A stretch of DNA of 64,000 nucleotides. Origin: Symbiodinium natans. Taxonomy: Eukaryota; Sar; Dinophyceae; Suessiales; Symbiodiniaceae. The first letter of the stretch is position 1, and each line of letters starts with the position of its first letter. The position numbers and the translations under genes are program-made. This document shows, piece after piece, positions 21,451 through 30,847 of this stretch. Below the pieces are notes generated by a model that searched no databases, had not been told where the DNA came from, and worked only from the letters and a program-made list of their open reading frames with translations. The stretch lies in NCBI GenBank assembly GCA_905221605.1, contig CAJNDS010002457.1:513501-577500 (forward strand). Reading direction: 5' to 3'.

Positions 21451-24400
21451 ATGGCGATGAGTCCCGAAACTACTGATTCCTCGCTCCAGGTGTCCACTTC
21501 CAGCACGCCGCCTACACAACAGGCGCGGGCACTCAGTGCTGTAAGGGCACAAGAAGCAAGGGTAGGAGAGAGCAGTAGTGATTCCACTCCCGTAAGAGCC
21601 GTTTCAACCGGAAGGGGAAGGTCCTCTCAACCCTATGCCTTAGCTAGTTCCCGAAATCGCTCTTCCTCCTCTAGGATGCAAGCTTTGTTGCCTCCGCCAG
21701 CTTATGCATGTGAAGTTGCAAGTCCTGCACCAGCAAGTCAACCTGTTTCGCTTGCACCGGGCGATGGGACAACCACCCCGGATGTGCACTTGCATCAGCA
21801 TGTTCAGCGCATTGCCCCAGAGTTGCACCTGCATCAGAGTCGTCAGGAATTGCATCTTCATGGGGTTGATTCCCGAACACATTCTCAGGCCGTTGCTGCT
21901 GCACAGCTGGCACAAGCGCAAGCACAAAACATTCAACAGGACGCTCAGGTGTTTGCCCAGAACGTTCAGCATGAAGCTCAGGCATACGTGCAGGTTGCAA
22001 AGAGTGAGGCTCAGGCATATGTTCAGGGCGCTGTCACTTCTGCTCAACATGAAGCCATGCAGCACGCACAAGAGTATGCAGAGCGCGTTAGGGCTGAAGC
22101 TGAGAGACAGGTCCAGAGTGTTTCAGAACAAGCCGGTCAGCATCTTGCACAAGCAAACGAAACCATTGCCTCACTTCAGGCTAGGAATCGTGAGCTTGAG
22201 GAGCAGCAGGAAGAAATGATGAAGCGGATTGCGATGATCCAAGCTGAGATGCAAAGCATCAAAGCTCAACAACAGTCCCAAGCCGACACGTCCCACCTTC
22301 ACGCAGAGCGAGTGTCGCAGGCCTCAAGGGCTCAGGACCAAAATGGCACGGAGATCAGTGAAGCCCTCAAGGCCTTGGCTGCAAGTGTTGGTGAGACAAT
22401 GAAGGAGTTGCGAGAAATCGTCAGTCCCAAAGCATCCAAGCCTAAAAGCAAAGCGAAAGGTTCGGGGCTCCGAAACGGGACACCCTCCCCTAAGCATAAG
22501 AGTCCAAAGGTCTCAGCGGCTCAAGGTCAAAGATCTGCTGGTGTGGCTGCTGCGCCTGTTCCAAATCGGTTTGGATGCTTCTGCGCACCCAGGTTGCCAG
22601 TTTTCACCGGTGTTGGTTTGCCGGCTCCGTCTAGATCCAAGAAGGGTTCTTCGAGTGACAATCCCTTCAACGTCTTCTCCACTCCCAAACCTCCTTCAGT
22701 CGTGCATCCCCCAGACCCTCCGATGCACTACGACATCGGGTCCGAACACGAGGAAGGTGAGGAGGAAGAGGAGAGGGAAGATGACCCCATCATTGATGTC
22801 ACCGATGCACCGGGGGAAGAAGAAGTAGACTATGAGCAGGATACTTACCACAACAAAGATCTTCGAGACCTGAAAATCCCTGCACTTCCTTCGACAGCCG
22901 CGGGATATCGAGCATGGAGGAACGGCGTTTTGACATCGTTCAGCAGCATAGACAAGAGTGGGAACGCCAGGATACTGAGATGGCTCCAGGTCGCCCTTGA
23001 TCCAGCCATAGGAGACCGACAGATGCGCAATCTGCAGGTCACGTCTGACGGCCTTCCCCGCCTTGATGCATTCCTGGCTGCACAGCTTACAGATCCAAAA
23101 CACCTCAAGGGAGACTACGGAGTCGCTGCCCAGGCGTTCACCGAGCGAGCACATGCGTTAGGCGTGCAGCCTTCCGGGCGTGCGCTGTTGGCAATGCTCA
23201 GCCGAAGGTTTCGGGTAGACCGGATCAGGGGGGCGACAGTCTCCCAGCAGACACTCTTAGCCATCCAGCTCGAAGGCTTCAGCCAACAACAACTGCAAGC
23301 CTTTAGAGAAAAGGTTGAGTTTTGTTTGAACGGTTTCAGTCCCGAAGCATGGCCCGCTGAGTCTACCTTGTTTAGCTGGTTATACTCCAAGCTCAAGCAC
23401 TGCAGGCTTCTTTCCAGAGCAGTCGACAAGATCAAAGACTCCAATCCAGGTAGCAACAAGCGAACCTTTGCGTGGTTGTGGTCGCAGCTTGTCGAATTGC
23501 TAGATGAGCTGAGAGAAGAAGCAAACGAAGAGTCAATTCGTGACACTCTCATCAAGCCCAAAGCCAAAGCTGCTCCCGCCCCAAAGAAAGAGGAGCGTTC
23601 CCGCGATAAGCCGGACAAGCCCACTCCTGCCAATCCAGCCCCTCCGGCCAAGACCAAAGGTTCTGGGAAGGATGGGAAAGACAAGGATGGCAAGGGAAAG
23701 GGGGGTAAAGGGAGTGGTAAGGGTGCAGATTCACAGAAAACACCAAACAAGCCAAAGGCGAAATCAGGCGGTAAAGGCCAGGGCTCCAAAGCTGAAGGCA
23801 AAGCCCCAAGCAAAGGAAATGCCCCCAAAGCTACCGTACCATGCCTGTTCTTCCCAAAGGGAACGTGTAACCGGGGTGAGAATTGTCCGTTTTCGCATGA
23901 GACCTCTCCCGGTAACAAGGCCCCAGGGTCAAAGACTACTGGAGCTAGCGCTACGGCAAAGAGCTCTGCCGCAGCTGTCGCCCTGCTGCTTCCCACTACG
24001 GCGCGGGGTGCCTCGGTCGATGGTTCCTCCACACCGAGCAAGACAACCTTTTGGAAGCGTTCAGGATTGAGTAGGTTCTTCCAGTTCGTTTCGGGGTGGT
24101 TTACTGTGTTCAGCAACATCTGCGCTCCTGCCTGTCCCGCCACTGTCACTCCGTTGCTTGTAGCATCTCAGCATCAGCACCCGCAACAGGGATGGTTCTA
24201 CCACGAGTGGATCGCTGATAGTGGTGCAGGTAGATCCCTAGAGAGTCGTGAAGCCCTCAATGAACAAGGCATTCCTGAAGACGCATACGCACACATGGCC
24301 GAACAGGCACCCACAGTATCCTTTTCCACAGGGAATGGTGTCGTTGATTCAGGGCTCATGCTTGGCTTCGAGGGTTCCATTCTAGGAAACAATTCTGCAT

Positions 24401-27400
24401 ATCTCCTGGACAACTGCCCTAGTGTAAAATCACTTGGTGAGTTGGTAGAGACAAAGTCTATGCCGTTTGTATGGTTGCCAGGAAAGCTTCCGATGTTCCT
24501 GTCGAGTGTCGAACACGTTCAGGTCATTGAAGAATCCGCCATATGTGCCGATAGAGTTGAGGGAAATGTTCCAATCTTCAGGGAACAGGTCAGATTCGTC
24601 TCGCCTTCCACTGTTGCGATGCCTGGCTTCATGAGCGATGCTAGAAAGGCAAAGCCTCTTGCACGCACTACCATAGAGCCTTCACGGCACACCACGTATC
24701 GACCCTCGCCGCATATCACGGAGGAGTCTACCTTGCTTGAGTTGTTGCAGGATCCAGGGGTGCCGTCAAAGACCGCCTCCGGGTCTAGAGATCCTCCACC
24801 TGACTCTGATGACGAGCTGAAGTCTAGGGCAAAGTCCTCTTCAGCAAGAAAGCCAAAGGCTAAACCAAGTCCAAAGGACAAGGTCAAAGGTGCAAAAGCT
24901 CCTAAACCTGCTGAAGCAGCGAAGGCTCCGGAACCTCCTGCTCCAGTAGAACCCGAGGTCCCGCCACCTCCACTTCCTCCACCTGCCATTCCGCCAGGTT
25001 CTGGGTCGGACTCAGGAGAGGACGTAACATCAGAACGTCAGAAGCAACTCATCAAGGAGGCCTCTTCAATGGCACACAAGTTGACGCATATCCCTAAGAA
25101 TCCCTACTGTGAGATATGTCAGCGAAGCCGCATGTATCGACAAAGAGTCACCAAGAAGCGTGCAGAGCCTCTCGAAGACAGAGGTGACTTGCCTCCTGTT
25201 GAACAGTTTGGCGAGAGGATTGCAACAGACTATATAATCCCTTCGAAGCGTGAGCATGCAGTCCATGTCATCAGGGATGAATATAGTGGTGCACTGCGAG
25301 CTTTTGTCTGTGCGCGCACAGCTGAGAGAGCAGCTCAGAACCTCCTTACCTTTGTAGGCGCCCGATACAAGCACCTCCCGAACGTGTTGTGTAAGGCTGA
25401 TGATGCAAAGGAGTTAATAGCTGCCGTCTCACAAATAGGATGGGTGCATGAAGCGACCCTAGAAAACAGATTTCCACACAACGCCCAACTTGAGAGAGAG
25501 ATAAGAACTCTCGAGGAATCGACTCGCGCGGTGCATTTGGCTGCTGGGTTCCATGTGGTTCCAGATCTGTGGCATGTGTCCGTGCAGTTTGCCGCGCAGA
25601 CTTTGACAGTTGTACCGTGGCAGGGCAAAGACAAGTCGCGTTTCGAGGTTGCAACTGGTTCCCCATTCGAAGGCCCAAGGCTTCCCTTGGGACAGTTGGT
25701 GCATTACAGGATCCATGACCCCAGCCGCAGGCATAAGTTCGAAGCTACAACTGCTCCCGGACTATTTGCAGGTTGGAGGTTTGAGCACGGATTTGTGTAT
25801 CGTGACGTGATCTGGGTGCTAGACTATGAAGCCGTCAAGTCCAAGTCGATTGGGTATAGGGACATGATCCCCGTGCCATATGCGGAAGTGCGTGTCCCAG
25901 AGACTGAGACCTTCCCGCTAAAGGCCGCGGCGGATCTTGCTCTTCGCGAGTTCCAGGATCCCAAACTTGAGGCTATCACAGCGCTGGACATACCATTCAG
26001 CTCACTGTCCCCTGCTGATCCTCCTCGAAGGCGCGCAGAGTACATTACGCTTGAACGCATTCTTAAGTTCGGTGCCACACCAGGATGCAAAGCGTGCACT
26101 TTCGATTCCGTGAAGCATAGTCCTAAATGCCGAGCAAGATTCGATGCCCTGATAAAGGCTGATAGGATTGCGTTGACGTCCAAGCCCCCTGAGCCAGTTC
26201 CTCCAGCTGAGCTCCCCGAAGGCGTTGGTCTCCACCCTTCGAGTGAGCCCGCTGTAGAAGGTCTTGTTGCGAAGGTCGAGCTCGGTGTGACGCAAGTCTT
26301 TGTCGATGCCAACAGGGAAAGAGTCCGCCAAAGAAAGGTGCAAACGCTCATAGGCAAGGATGTGTTGTTCGAATATGCGTGTGGCGACAGTTCAGAGCTT
26401 TCGCAAGCTGCGTCCGAAATTGGCATCAACAGTATCCGCTTATGCCGAAGCATGATTGATTTGTCCAACGAAGAACATGTCAAACAAGTTCAAGGTCAGG
26501 TCGAAGCATCGCCAGGTTGTGATGTGTGGCTCTCATTGCCGTGCACCGAGTTCAGTCCGTGGCAGAACATGAACGTCCATAGGCATGGGGCGAAGTACGG
26601 AAAGGGTCTTCGGAATCGCCAAGAGAAGAGCAAGCTTATGTTCTTGTATGCCCGCAAGGTACTCGCAACTGCCATCGCAAATCATGGAAGGATCGCAGTC
26701 GAGTGGCCCAAAGGGTCCGGCTGGTGGGATCTCCCTGAATGGAAAGAATTTCAGGATGAACATGGTCTACACAAAGTGTCTTTTGATGGCTGCATGGCTG
26801 GAGTGAAGGGCCGAGAGCATCCAATCCGCAAGCCCTGGAGCGTAGCCACTAATGATCTGCGACTTGTTCAATTTCTTGGACAACTGCAATGTGACGGTAG
26901 CCACCAGCACGAGGCCGCCGAAGGCTCACAAACAAAGCAGACTGAAGCATACCCACGAGAGCTCGCTCACAACATCGTCGAAGCGTGGTATCCGCAACGC
27001 TACCATCGCCACATCCCCTCCATGGTCACGAAGAACTTAACAAAGCGGGAATGGAAAGCAGACCCGCGCGGAGTTGCAGCCGTGAAGAAGGAGGCAGAAG
27101 GGTTACGTTCTAACGGAACGTGGGATGATTTGACAGTCTGTCTTTTGTCTTCCTTGCGTGCCGATGCAAAACGGCAAAACCGTAAACTCAAAATTGCAGA
27201 GCTTCTCACATTATGTGGGATAAAACATTTCGAACTCCCTGAGCATGAACACAAGTTCAAAGGGAGAATCGTGTACAGGGGGGACTGCATTTTTGACCAG
27301 TTCGGAAACCATGTTCTTTTTGAAGACGTGGCTACCACACCAACTTCCTTGGTTGCCCTTAACATCGCATTGTTTTTCGGCTGCCAAGATGGAAACGCAG

Positions 27401-29367
27401 TGAGCCTTGCAGATGCCATTCAGGCATTTCTTCAAGCTGACCTCGCTGAGGCAGGAGAGCCCGACACATGGGTTATCCTCCCCGAGGAGCTGTGGTTGGA
27501 CACATGGCACAAAGCGTACCCATCAGGGTCGAAGTTGGTGGTAAGGTTGAAGCGAAGCTTATATGGCCATCCGCTTGCTGGCAAACTATGGCAGAAACAC
27601 CTAGCCTCTGTTCTCACTTCCTTTGGTGGCATTGAGATGGATTTGTTTCCTTCAAACTTCATCTTTCAAATGGGTTCCCATACCCTGCTACTTAACGTGT
27701 ATGTAGATGACCTAACGTTGTCGGGAGCAAAGCATCTTCATGCACAGTTTTGGAAAAGGCTGAGAGCGCATATCAAGCTGGAAGACGAATGTTACATCGA
27801 AGCCTCGAATGCACGGATCCTTGGCAGAGGTCACCGAATCCAACGAGGCAGTGACTTCACAACTCTTGTGCTTGATATGTCTGCTTTCGCAGAGCAGGTC
27901 GTCGAGGCGTACTGCGAGCTTGCTGATGTCCCAAAGGCAAAGCTCCGTAACGTCACAACCCCAAGTTTGTCCGAGGCGTTAATGTCAGATGAGGACCTGC
28001 AGCAACCCGGCACACTGAGCCATGTAGCTGCAAAGGTACTTATGAAAGCACTTTGGCTGGGTCGGTTGGCTCGCCCTGATCTGTGTTTCATAATCGGTCG
28101 GTTAGCGTCACGAGTGGCCGCGTGGACTAAATGGGAAGACAAGCAGTTACTTCGCCTGATTTCGTATCTTCACGGTACAACAGGCTTATGTTTAGCTGCT
28201 ACTGTGAACCATCACGAAGCTCCCCAGATCCACATCTTCACTGACAGTGATTTCGCCTCTTGTCCGCATAGTGCAAAATCGACGAGCGGGATCTACATGA
28301 CTATAGGGTCAACAGATTTCCGCTTTCCACTGTGGTGGGCATCTAAGAAACAGACGAGTGTTGCAAGAAGCACTCCCGAGGCTGAGGCCATAGCAATGGC
28401 TTCCGCCATGTTTGGTGAGGCCTTGAACATTCAGGTCATGATGGAGCATCTCCTCGGTCGTGCTATCGACGTCGTATTCCATCAAGACAACGAGACCTTG
28501 CTCAAAGTCCTGGCTACAGGCTATTCGGCGAAGCTGAGACACTGCAATCGAGTCCACAGGGTCAACATTGCATCAATGTCTGAACAGCTAGAGTCGCCAC
28601 AAGTCACTGCCGTGTACTGCAAGAGCGAATCTCAGATAGCTAATGGCCTAACAAAAGTCATTCCACCTGCAGAATGGCCACATACTCTCGCACAGTTTGG
28701 CTTGACAGCATCCAGCGATGGACCCCACCTGGAAATTGCCGTCGCCGCACTTGCAGAGGCAAATCTTGCCGCAGAAGTCTTCGCAGGCAGTTGCCCAAAG
28801 GTCCCGACTTGTCAGCATCTGGTGCAGCTACTGACGCTGTTACCTCATGGTCCTGATAAGAGGGGGGCACCGGGGCACGACTCGCATGTATTTTCTGCGG
28901 GCGCATTTGTCTTAGGAGGAGTGTTTGGCCTGCAGACAAACACACACAAATTTCAATATGCAACGGCGTTGATATGTCGATTCTTTCGACGTTATATGCC
29001 ATCACACAAGTTCTCAAGCATAATCGTGCAGCAAGGTGTAGTCGCGGGGCTCCACCGAGACTCCAACAATGCAGAAGGCTCAAAGAACCTCCTTGTAGCG
29101 TTGAATCCAACAAGTGGACCCATATTGTGGGTAGAAGATGAGGAAGGGACTGTCCAATGTCCAAACGACGACAGCCTATGGGGTCACATGTTGTGTAACC
29201 CTGCACTCTTCAATCCCAGAGCACGCCACTGCACAGTCCTGACAGGATGTGAGGCTTCAGAACGAATCGTTGCCATAGCATTCCTGATCAGAAATGCCGA
29301 GCGCTTGAGTCCTTCAGACCGCGCAACACTACTGAGCGCAGGTTTCAACCTGCCCTCAATCTGCTAG
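21451..29367 (+). CDS. Gag-Pol polyprotein of Ty1/copia element with MTase-like and TET/JBP-like domains (2638 aa)
   Basis: Start ATG 21451 has ACCATGG context. Domains in order: His-rich LHLHQ repeats (about 111-145); long coiled coil (150-320); gag-like region (470-693); Lys/Gly-rich linker; CCCH finger C798-x7-C806-x5-C812-x3-H816; aspartic protease DSGA (D923); short zinc site H1209, H1213, C1220, C1223; integrase core D1260, D1317/1318, E1348; CCHC-type site C1546, C1549, H1556, C1560; methyltransferase-like segment with FEYACGD (1640-1646) and PC dipeptide P1697-C1698 then EWP (1751); reverse transcriptase with D1988 and YVDD (2084-2087); RNase H D2265, E2312, D2346; and a C-terminal 2OG-Fe(II) dioxygenase core H2535-x-D2537, H2593, R2605. 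There is no internal stop. It would be processed by its own protease. Confidence 0.93.
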   Translation: MAMSPETTDSSLQVSTSSTPPTQQARALSAVRAQEARVGESSSDSTPVRAVSTGRGRSSQPYALASSRNRSSSSRMQALLPPPAYACEVASPAPASQPVSLAPGDGTTTPDVHLHQHVQRIAPELHLHQSRQELHLHGVDSRTHSQAVAAAQLAQAQAQNIQQDAQVFAQNVQHEAQAYVQVAKSEAQAYVQGAVTSAQHEAMQHAQEYAERVRAEAERQVQSVSEQAGQHLAQANETIASLQARNRELEEQQEEMMKRIAMIQAEMQSIKAQQQSQADTSHLHAERVSQASRAQDQNGTEISEALKALAASVGETMKELREIVSPKASKPKSKAKGSGLRNGTPSPKHKSPKVSAAQGQRSAGVAAAPVPNRFGCFCAPRLPVFTGVGLPAPSRSKKGSSSDNPFNVFSTPKPPSVVHPPDPPMHYDIGSEHEEGEEEEEREDDPIIDVTDAPGEEEVDYEQDTYHNKDLRDLKIPALPSTAAGYRAWRNGVLTSFSSIDKSGNARILRWLQVALDPAIGDRQMRNLQVTSDGLPRLDAFLAAQLTDPKHLKGDYGVAAQAFTERAHALGVQPSGRALLAMLSRRFRVDRIRGATVSQQTLLAIQLEGFSQQQLQAFREKVEFCLNGFSPEAWPAESTLFSWLYSKLKHCRLLSRAVDKIKDSNPGSNKRTFAWLWSQLVELLDELREEANEESIRDTLIKPKAKAAPAPKKEERSRDKPDKPTPANPAPPAKTKGSGKDGKDKDGKGKGGKGSGKGADSQKTPNKPKAKSGGKGQGSKAEGKAPSKGNAPKATVPCLFFPKGTCNRGENCPFSHETSPGNKAPGSKTTGASATAKSSAAAVALLLPTTARGASVDGSSTPSKTTFWKRSGLSRFFQFVSGWFTVFSNICAPACPATVTPLLVASQHQHPQQGWFYHEWIADSGAGRSLESREALNEQGIPEDAYAHMAEQAPTVSFSTGNGVVDSGLMLGFEGSILGNNSAYLLDNCPSVKSLGELVETKSMPFVWLPGKLPMFLSSVEHVQVIEESAICADRVEGNVPIFREQVRFVSPSTVAMPGFMSDARKAKPLARTTIEPSRHTTYRPSPHITEESTLLELLQDPGVPSKTASGSRDPPPDSDDELKSRAKSSSARKPKAKPSPKDKVKGAKAPKPAEAAKAPEPPAPVEPEVPPPPLPPPAIPPGSGSDSGEDVTSERQKQLIKEASSMAHKLTHIPKNPYCEICQRSRMYRQRVTKKRAEPLEDRGDLPPVEQFGERIATDYIIPSKREHAVHVIRDEYSGALRAFVCARTAERAAQNLLTFVGARYKHLPNVLCKADDAKELIAAVSQIGWVHEATLENRFPHNAQLEREIRTLEESTRAVHLAAGFHVVPDLWHVSVQFAAQTLTVVPWQGKDKSRFEVATGSPFEGPRLPLGQLVHYRIHDPSRRHKFEATTAPGLFAGWRFEHGFVYRDVIWVLDYEAVKSKSIGYRDMIPVPYAEVRVPETETFPLKAAADLALREFQDPKLEAITALDIPFSSLSPADPPRRRAEYITLERILKFGATPGCKACTFDSVKHSPKCRARFDALIKADRIALTSKPPEPVPPAELPEGVGLHPSSEPAVEGLVAKVELGVTQVFVDANRERVRQRKVQTLIGKDVLFEYACGDSSELSQAASEIGINSIRLCRSMIDLSNEEHVKQVQGQVEASPGCDVWLSLPCTEFSPWQNMNVHRHGAKYGKGLRNRQEKSKLMFLYARKVLATAIANHGRIAVEWPKGSGWWDLPEWKEFQDEHGLHKVSFDGCMAGVKGREHPIRKPWSVATNDLRLVQFLGQLQCDGSHQHEAAEGSQTKQTEAYPRELAHNIVEAWYPQRYHRHIPSMVTKNLTKREWKADPRGVAAVKKEAEGLRSNGTWDDLTVCLLSSLRADAKRQNRKLKIAELLTLCGIKHFELPEHEHKFKGRIVYRGDCIFDQFGNHVLFEDVATTPTSLVALNIALFFGCQDGNAVSLADAIQAFLQADLAEAGEPDTWVILPEELWLDTWHKAYPSGSKLVVRLKRSLYGHPLAGKLWQKHLASVLTSFGGIEMDLFPSNFIFQMGSHTLLLNVYVDDLTLSGAKHLHAQFWKRLRAHIKLEDECYIEASNARILGRGHRIQRGSDFTTLVLDMSAFAEQVVEAYCELADVPKAKLRNVTTPSLSEALMSDEDLQQPGTLSHVAAKVLMKALWLGRLARPDLCFIIGRLASRVAAWTKWEDKQLLRLISYLHGTTGLCLAATVNHHEAPQIHIFTDSDFASCPHSAKSTSGIYMTIGSTDFRFPLWWASKKQTSVARSTPEAEAIAMASAMFGEALNIQVMMEHLLGRAIDVVFHQDNETLLKVLATGYSAKLRHCNRVHRVNIASMSEQLESPQVTAVYCKSESQIANGLTKVIPPAEWPHTLAQFGLTASSDGPHLEIAVAALAEANLAAEVFAGSCPKVPTCQHLVQLLTLLPHGPDKRGAPGHDSHVFSAGAFVLGGVFGLQTNTHKFQYATALICRFFRRYMPSHKFSSIIVQQGVVAGLHRDSNNAEGSKNLLVALNPTSGPILWVEDEEGTVQCPNDDSLWGHMLCNPALFNPRARHCTVLTGCEASERIVAIAFLIRNAERLSPSDRATLLSAGFNLPSIC
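26350..26980 (+). other. Domain: C5-cytosine-methyltransferase-like insert in pol
   Basis: Residues about 1634-1845 lie between integrase and reverse transcriptase. FEYACGDSS resembles a glycine-containing SAM-binding turn, and LSLPCTEFSPW carries the Pro-Cys of C5-methyltransferase motif IV. VEWPKGSGWW could be the motif VI strand, with E-W-P in place of the usual E-N-V. Motif VIII (QxRxR) is not obvious. Retrotransposon-borne cytosine methyltransferases have been reported in Symbiodinium Ty1/copia elements (de Mendoza et al. 2018). Whether this one is active cannot be judged by eye. Confidence 0.65.
28880..29340 (+). other. Domain: C-terminal 2OG-Fe(II) dioxygenase, TET/JBP-like
   Basis: Residues about 2480-2630. 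FSSIIVQ is followed by GLHRDSNN, giving the HxD metal pair (H2535, D2537) and the trailing Asn seen in TET/JBP proteins. Then come an N-L-L-V-A-L strand, a PILWVED turn, distal H2593 in RARHCTVLTG and R2605 in SERIVAIAF, the usual 2-oxoglutarate-binding arginine. All four core residues are present. TET/JBP enzymes oxidise 5-methylcytosine or thymine in DNA, and dinoflagellate DNA is rich in hydroxymethyluracil. Confidence 0.7.
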
Positions 29368-29391
29368 TCCAGTCTCACCGTTCTGTCTCCT

Positions 29392-29400
29392 AAAGGGGGG
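29392..29400 (+). promoter_or_regulatory. Polypurine tract
   Basis: AAAGGGGGG directly abuts the 3' LTR, the expected place for second-strand priming. Confidence 0.9.
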
Positions 29401-29556
29401 AGTTAACTAAACTGGCCCCAAACCACCGTTTAGCTGTACATACCAAGTAGGGTTAGGAGAGCAGATTCGGATGACTGATTGTATTTTGGCTCAAGGAAAA
29501 TAGGCGTGCCCGTTGTGCGTCTTTCCTTGTCTTAAGTACCTTTGTTGTACTTAACT
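29401..29556 (+). repeat. 3' LTR (156 bp)
   Basis: By eye identical to the 5' LTR, including the spliced-leader relic at 29483-29495, and followed by TTTGG. Confidence 0.95.
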
Positions 29557-29641
29557 TTTGGGGGTTTAGGGGTTTAGGGGTTTAGGGGTTTAGGGGTTTA
29601 GGGGTTTAGGGGTTTAGGGGTTTAGGGGTTTAGGGGTTTAG
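29557..29641 (+). repeat. Octamer variant array (TTTAGGGG)n
   Basis: After TTTGGGGG come about ten perfect TTTAGGGG octamers, one G longer than the common unit. They start right at the retrotransposon's right-hand target duplication. It is the most homogeneous octamer array in the window. Confidence 0.9.
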
Positions 29642-29731
29642 GCGAATCTCAGTCACAGGGCCCTTTTTGCCCCATGCCAAAGAACGAATACCTCTGCGGG
29701 GCCGCGGGTTTCCCTGCTGGAAGGTTCATGC

Positions 29732-29831
29732 TCACTTCTCTAAAATGTGGTCCCTTCTGGGAGGTGCCCTTTGTAAGAGGGGGCCGCCTTCTAACAAGGA
29801 CCCCAAAAGGGACCAGAACTTACAGAAGTGA
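29732..29831. mobile_element. Fold-back element family B-like, copy 3
   Basis: TCACTTCTCTAAAATGTGGT at the left and the complement of AGAAGTGA at the right, with inner GGTCCCTTCTGGG / CCCAAAAGGGACC arms. Confidence 0.55.
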
Positions 29832-30156
29832 CCTGCAGGCCTTCGGGTTTCGGAACTCTCGTTGCCCTTTGAAAGTAGGGGTTTCAGGCTTTGGTGCTGT
29901 AGGGCTTGAGGGTTCTGAGGTTTAGGATATCACCAAAGCCTGTAGGGTCCTATTCTAGCGTTAGGTCTGCCAAAAGCTCTACCAAGCCCTCAGTTAGTAA
30001 TTTAGGTTAGGGGCCTCAGTCCGGGCGTGCAACAGTACAAGCCCGCTGCAAAAATGTCTTCAGGGTTTAGGGTTTAGGGTTTAGGTTTTAGGGTTTAGGG
30101 TTTCGGGTCAAGCCCGAAAGCCTCAACCTCCAACCCTAAACTGACCTCCGCGCGAG

Positions 30157-30249
30157 CATTGGAAGGCGAAGCCAAAGGACGTCAAAGCAAGTGGCCCCAG
30201 AGACAAGGACTTGTGCGCTCTCAGCGTGTTTCACCGTGGGCTGTCGAGG
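30157..30249 (+). CDS. Candidate exon
   Basis: The 31 codons start HWKAKPKDVKASGPRDKDLC and read to a possible AGG|GTCTAC donor. The acceptor CGCGAG has no clear pyrimidine tract, and a second frame is also open. The frame is protein-like but unrecognised. Its phase would fit the island just left of the copia element. Confidence 0.42.
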
Positions 30250-30776
30250 GTCTACATGGGTTTGTGGTTCAGGGTTTCGAGACGATTGGGGTGTTTGGAT
30301 CCGGCTAGTCCCAAGCCAGTTACAAAAAAGGGTTTCCTGCAGGGAAAAACAGGGTTTAGGCTTTAGGGCGAAAGGGTTGAGGGTTTAGGGTGTATAGGTT
30401 TGCATTTCCGCTCCCCTAAGATGTGGAAACGAAAACGATACCCGGTAAAACCCTAAACCCTAAACCCTGAACCTGTGGTCTGGAGCCTTATTGTGAGGTC
30501 ACGCCATGCCTCCTGATGTCCTAGCCAAATGGGTTGCCCCACTACCCCCCTTTAGGTTCCCCCCTAAATAACCTGAACTAGGCTTAGTTATCTCTAATTC
30601 GCCTTAGTTATGGGGGGGGTGGGGGTGGTAGGGGAAGCTATGATAGCCTGTTTTTGCGCCCTTGCGTAGCGAAGACTTCTGATGGCAGAGAGAACCCTAA
30701 ACCCTAAACCCTAAACCCTAAACCCTAAACCGAGAGAGAGAGAGAGAGAGTGTCTGGAGCCTGCGCCTCCCCGCAG

Positions 30777-30847
30777 GACTTAAGGCCGCGCAAGGCCGGC
30801 TACACGGCCCGAAATGTCTCGTGTTGATCTGCCTCCGATGCCGCATT
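30777..30847 (+). CDS. Candidate exon
   Basis: Strong acceptor CTGCGCCTCCCCGCAG, 23 codons (LKAAQGRLHGPKCLVLICLR and onward, with CLRC), donor ATT|GTGCCT just before a CCCTAAA tract. Confidence 0.42.

Larger units (their letters stand above)
18798..29561 (+). mobile_element. Complete Ty1/copia LTR retrotransposon with methyltransferase-like and dioxygenase domains
   Basis: The element has two identical 156-bp LTRs, a 5-bp target duplication TTTGG on each side, a primer-binding-site candidate, two long intact ORFs and a polypurine tract. The pol order protease, integrase, reverse transcriptase, RNase H is that of Ty1/copia (Pseudoviridae-like), with YVDD as the RT active site. Identical LTRs and uninterrupted ORFs indicate a recent and possibly active insertion. 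The insertion site is telomere-like: removing the element and one TTTGG restores TTTAGAGTTTGGGGGTTTAG. It lies in what seems to be an intron of a plus-strand gene. Confidence 0.97.

Noticed and set aside
26350-26980. Calling an active DNA cytosine methyltransferase
   Set aside because: Only the PC motif and a glycine turn are clear; motif VI is altered and motif VIII not visible, so only 'methyltransferase-like' is supportable.
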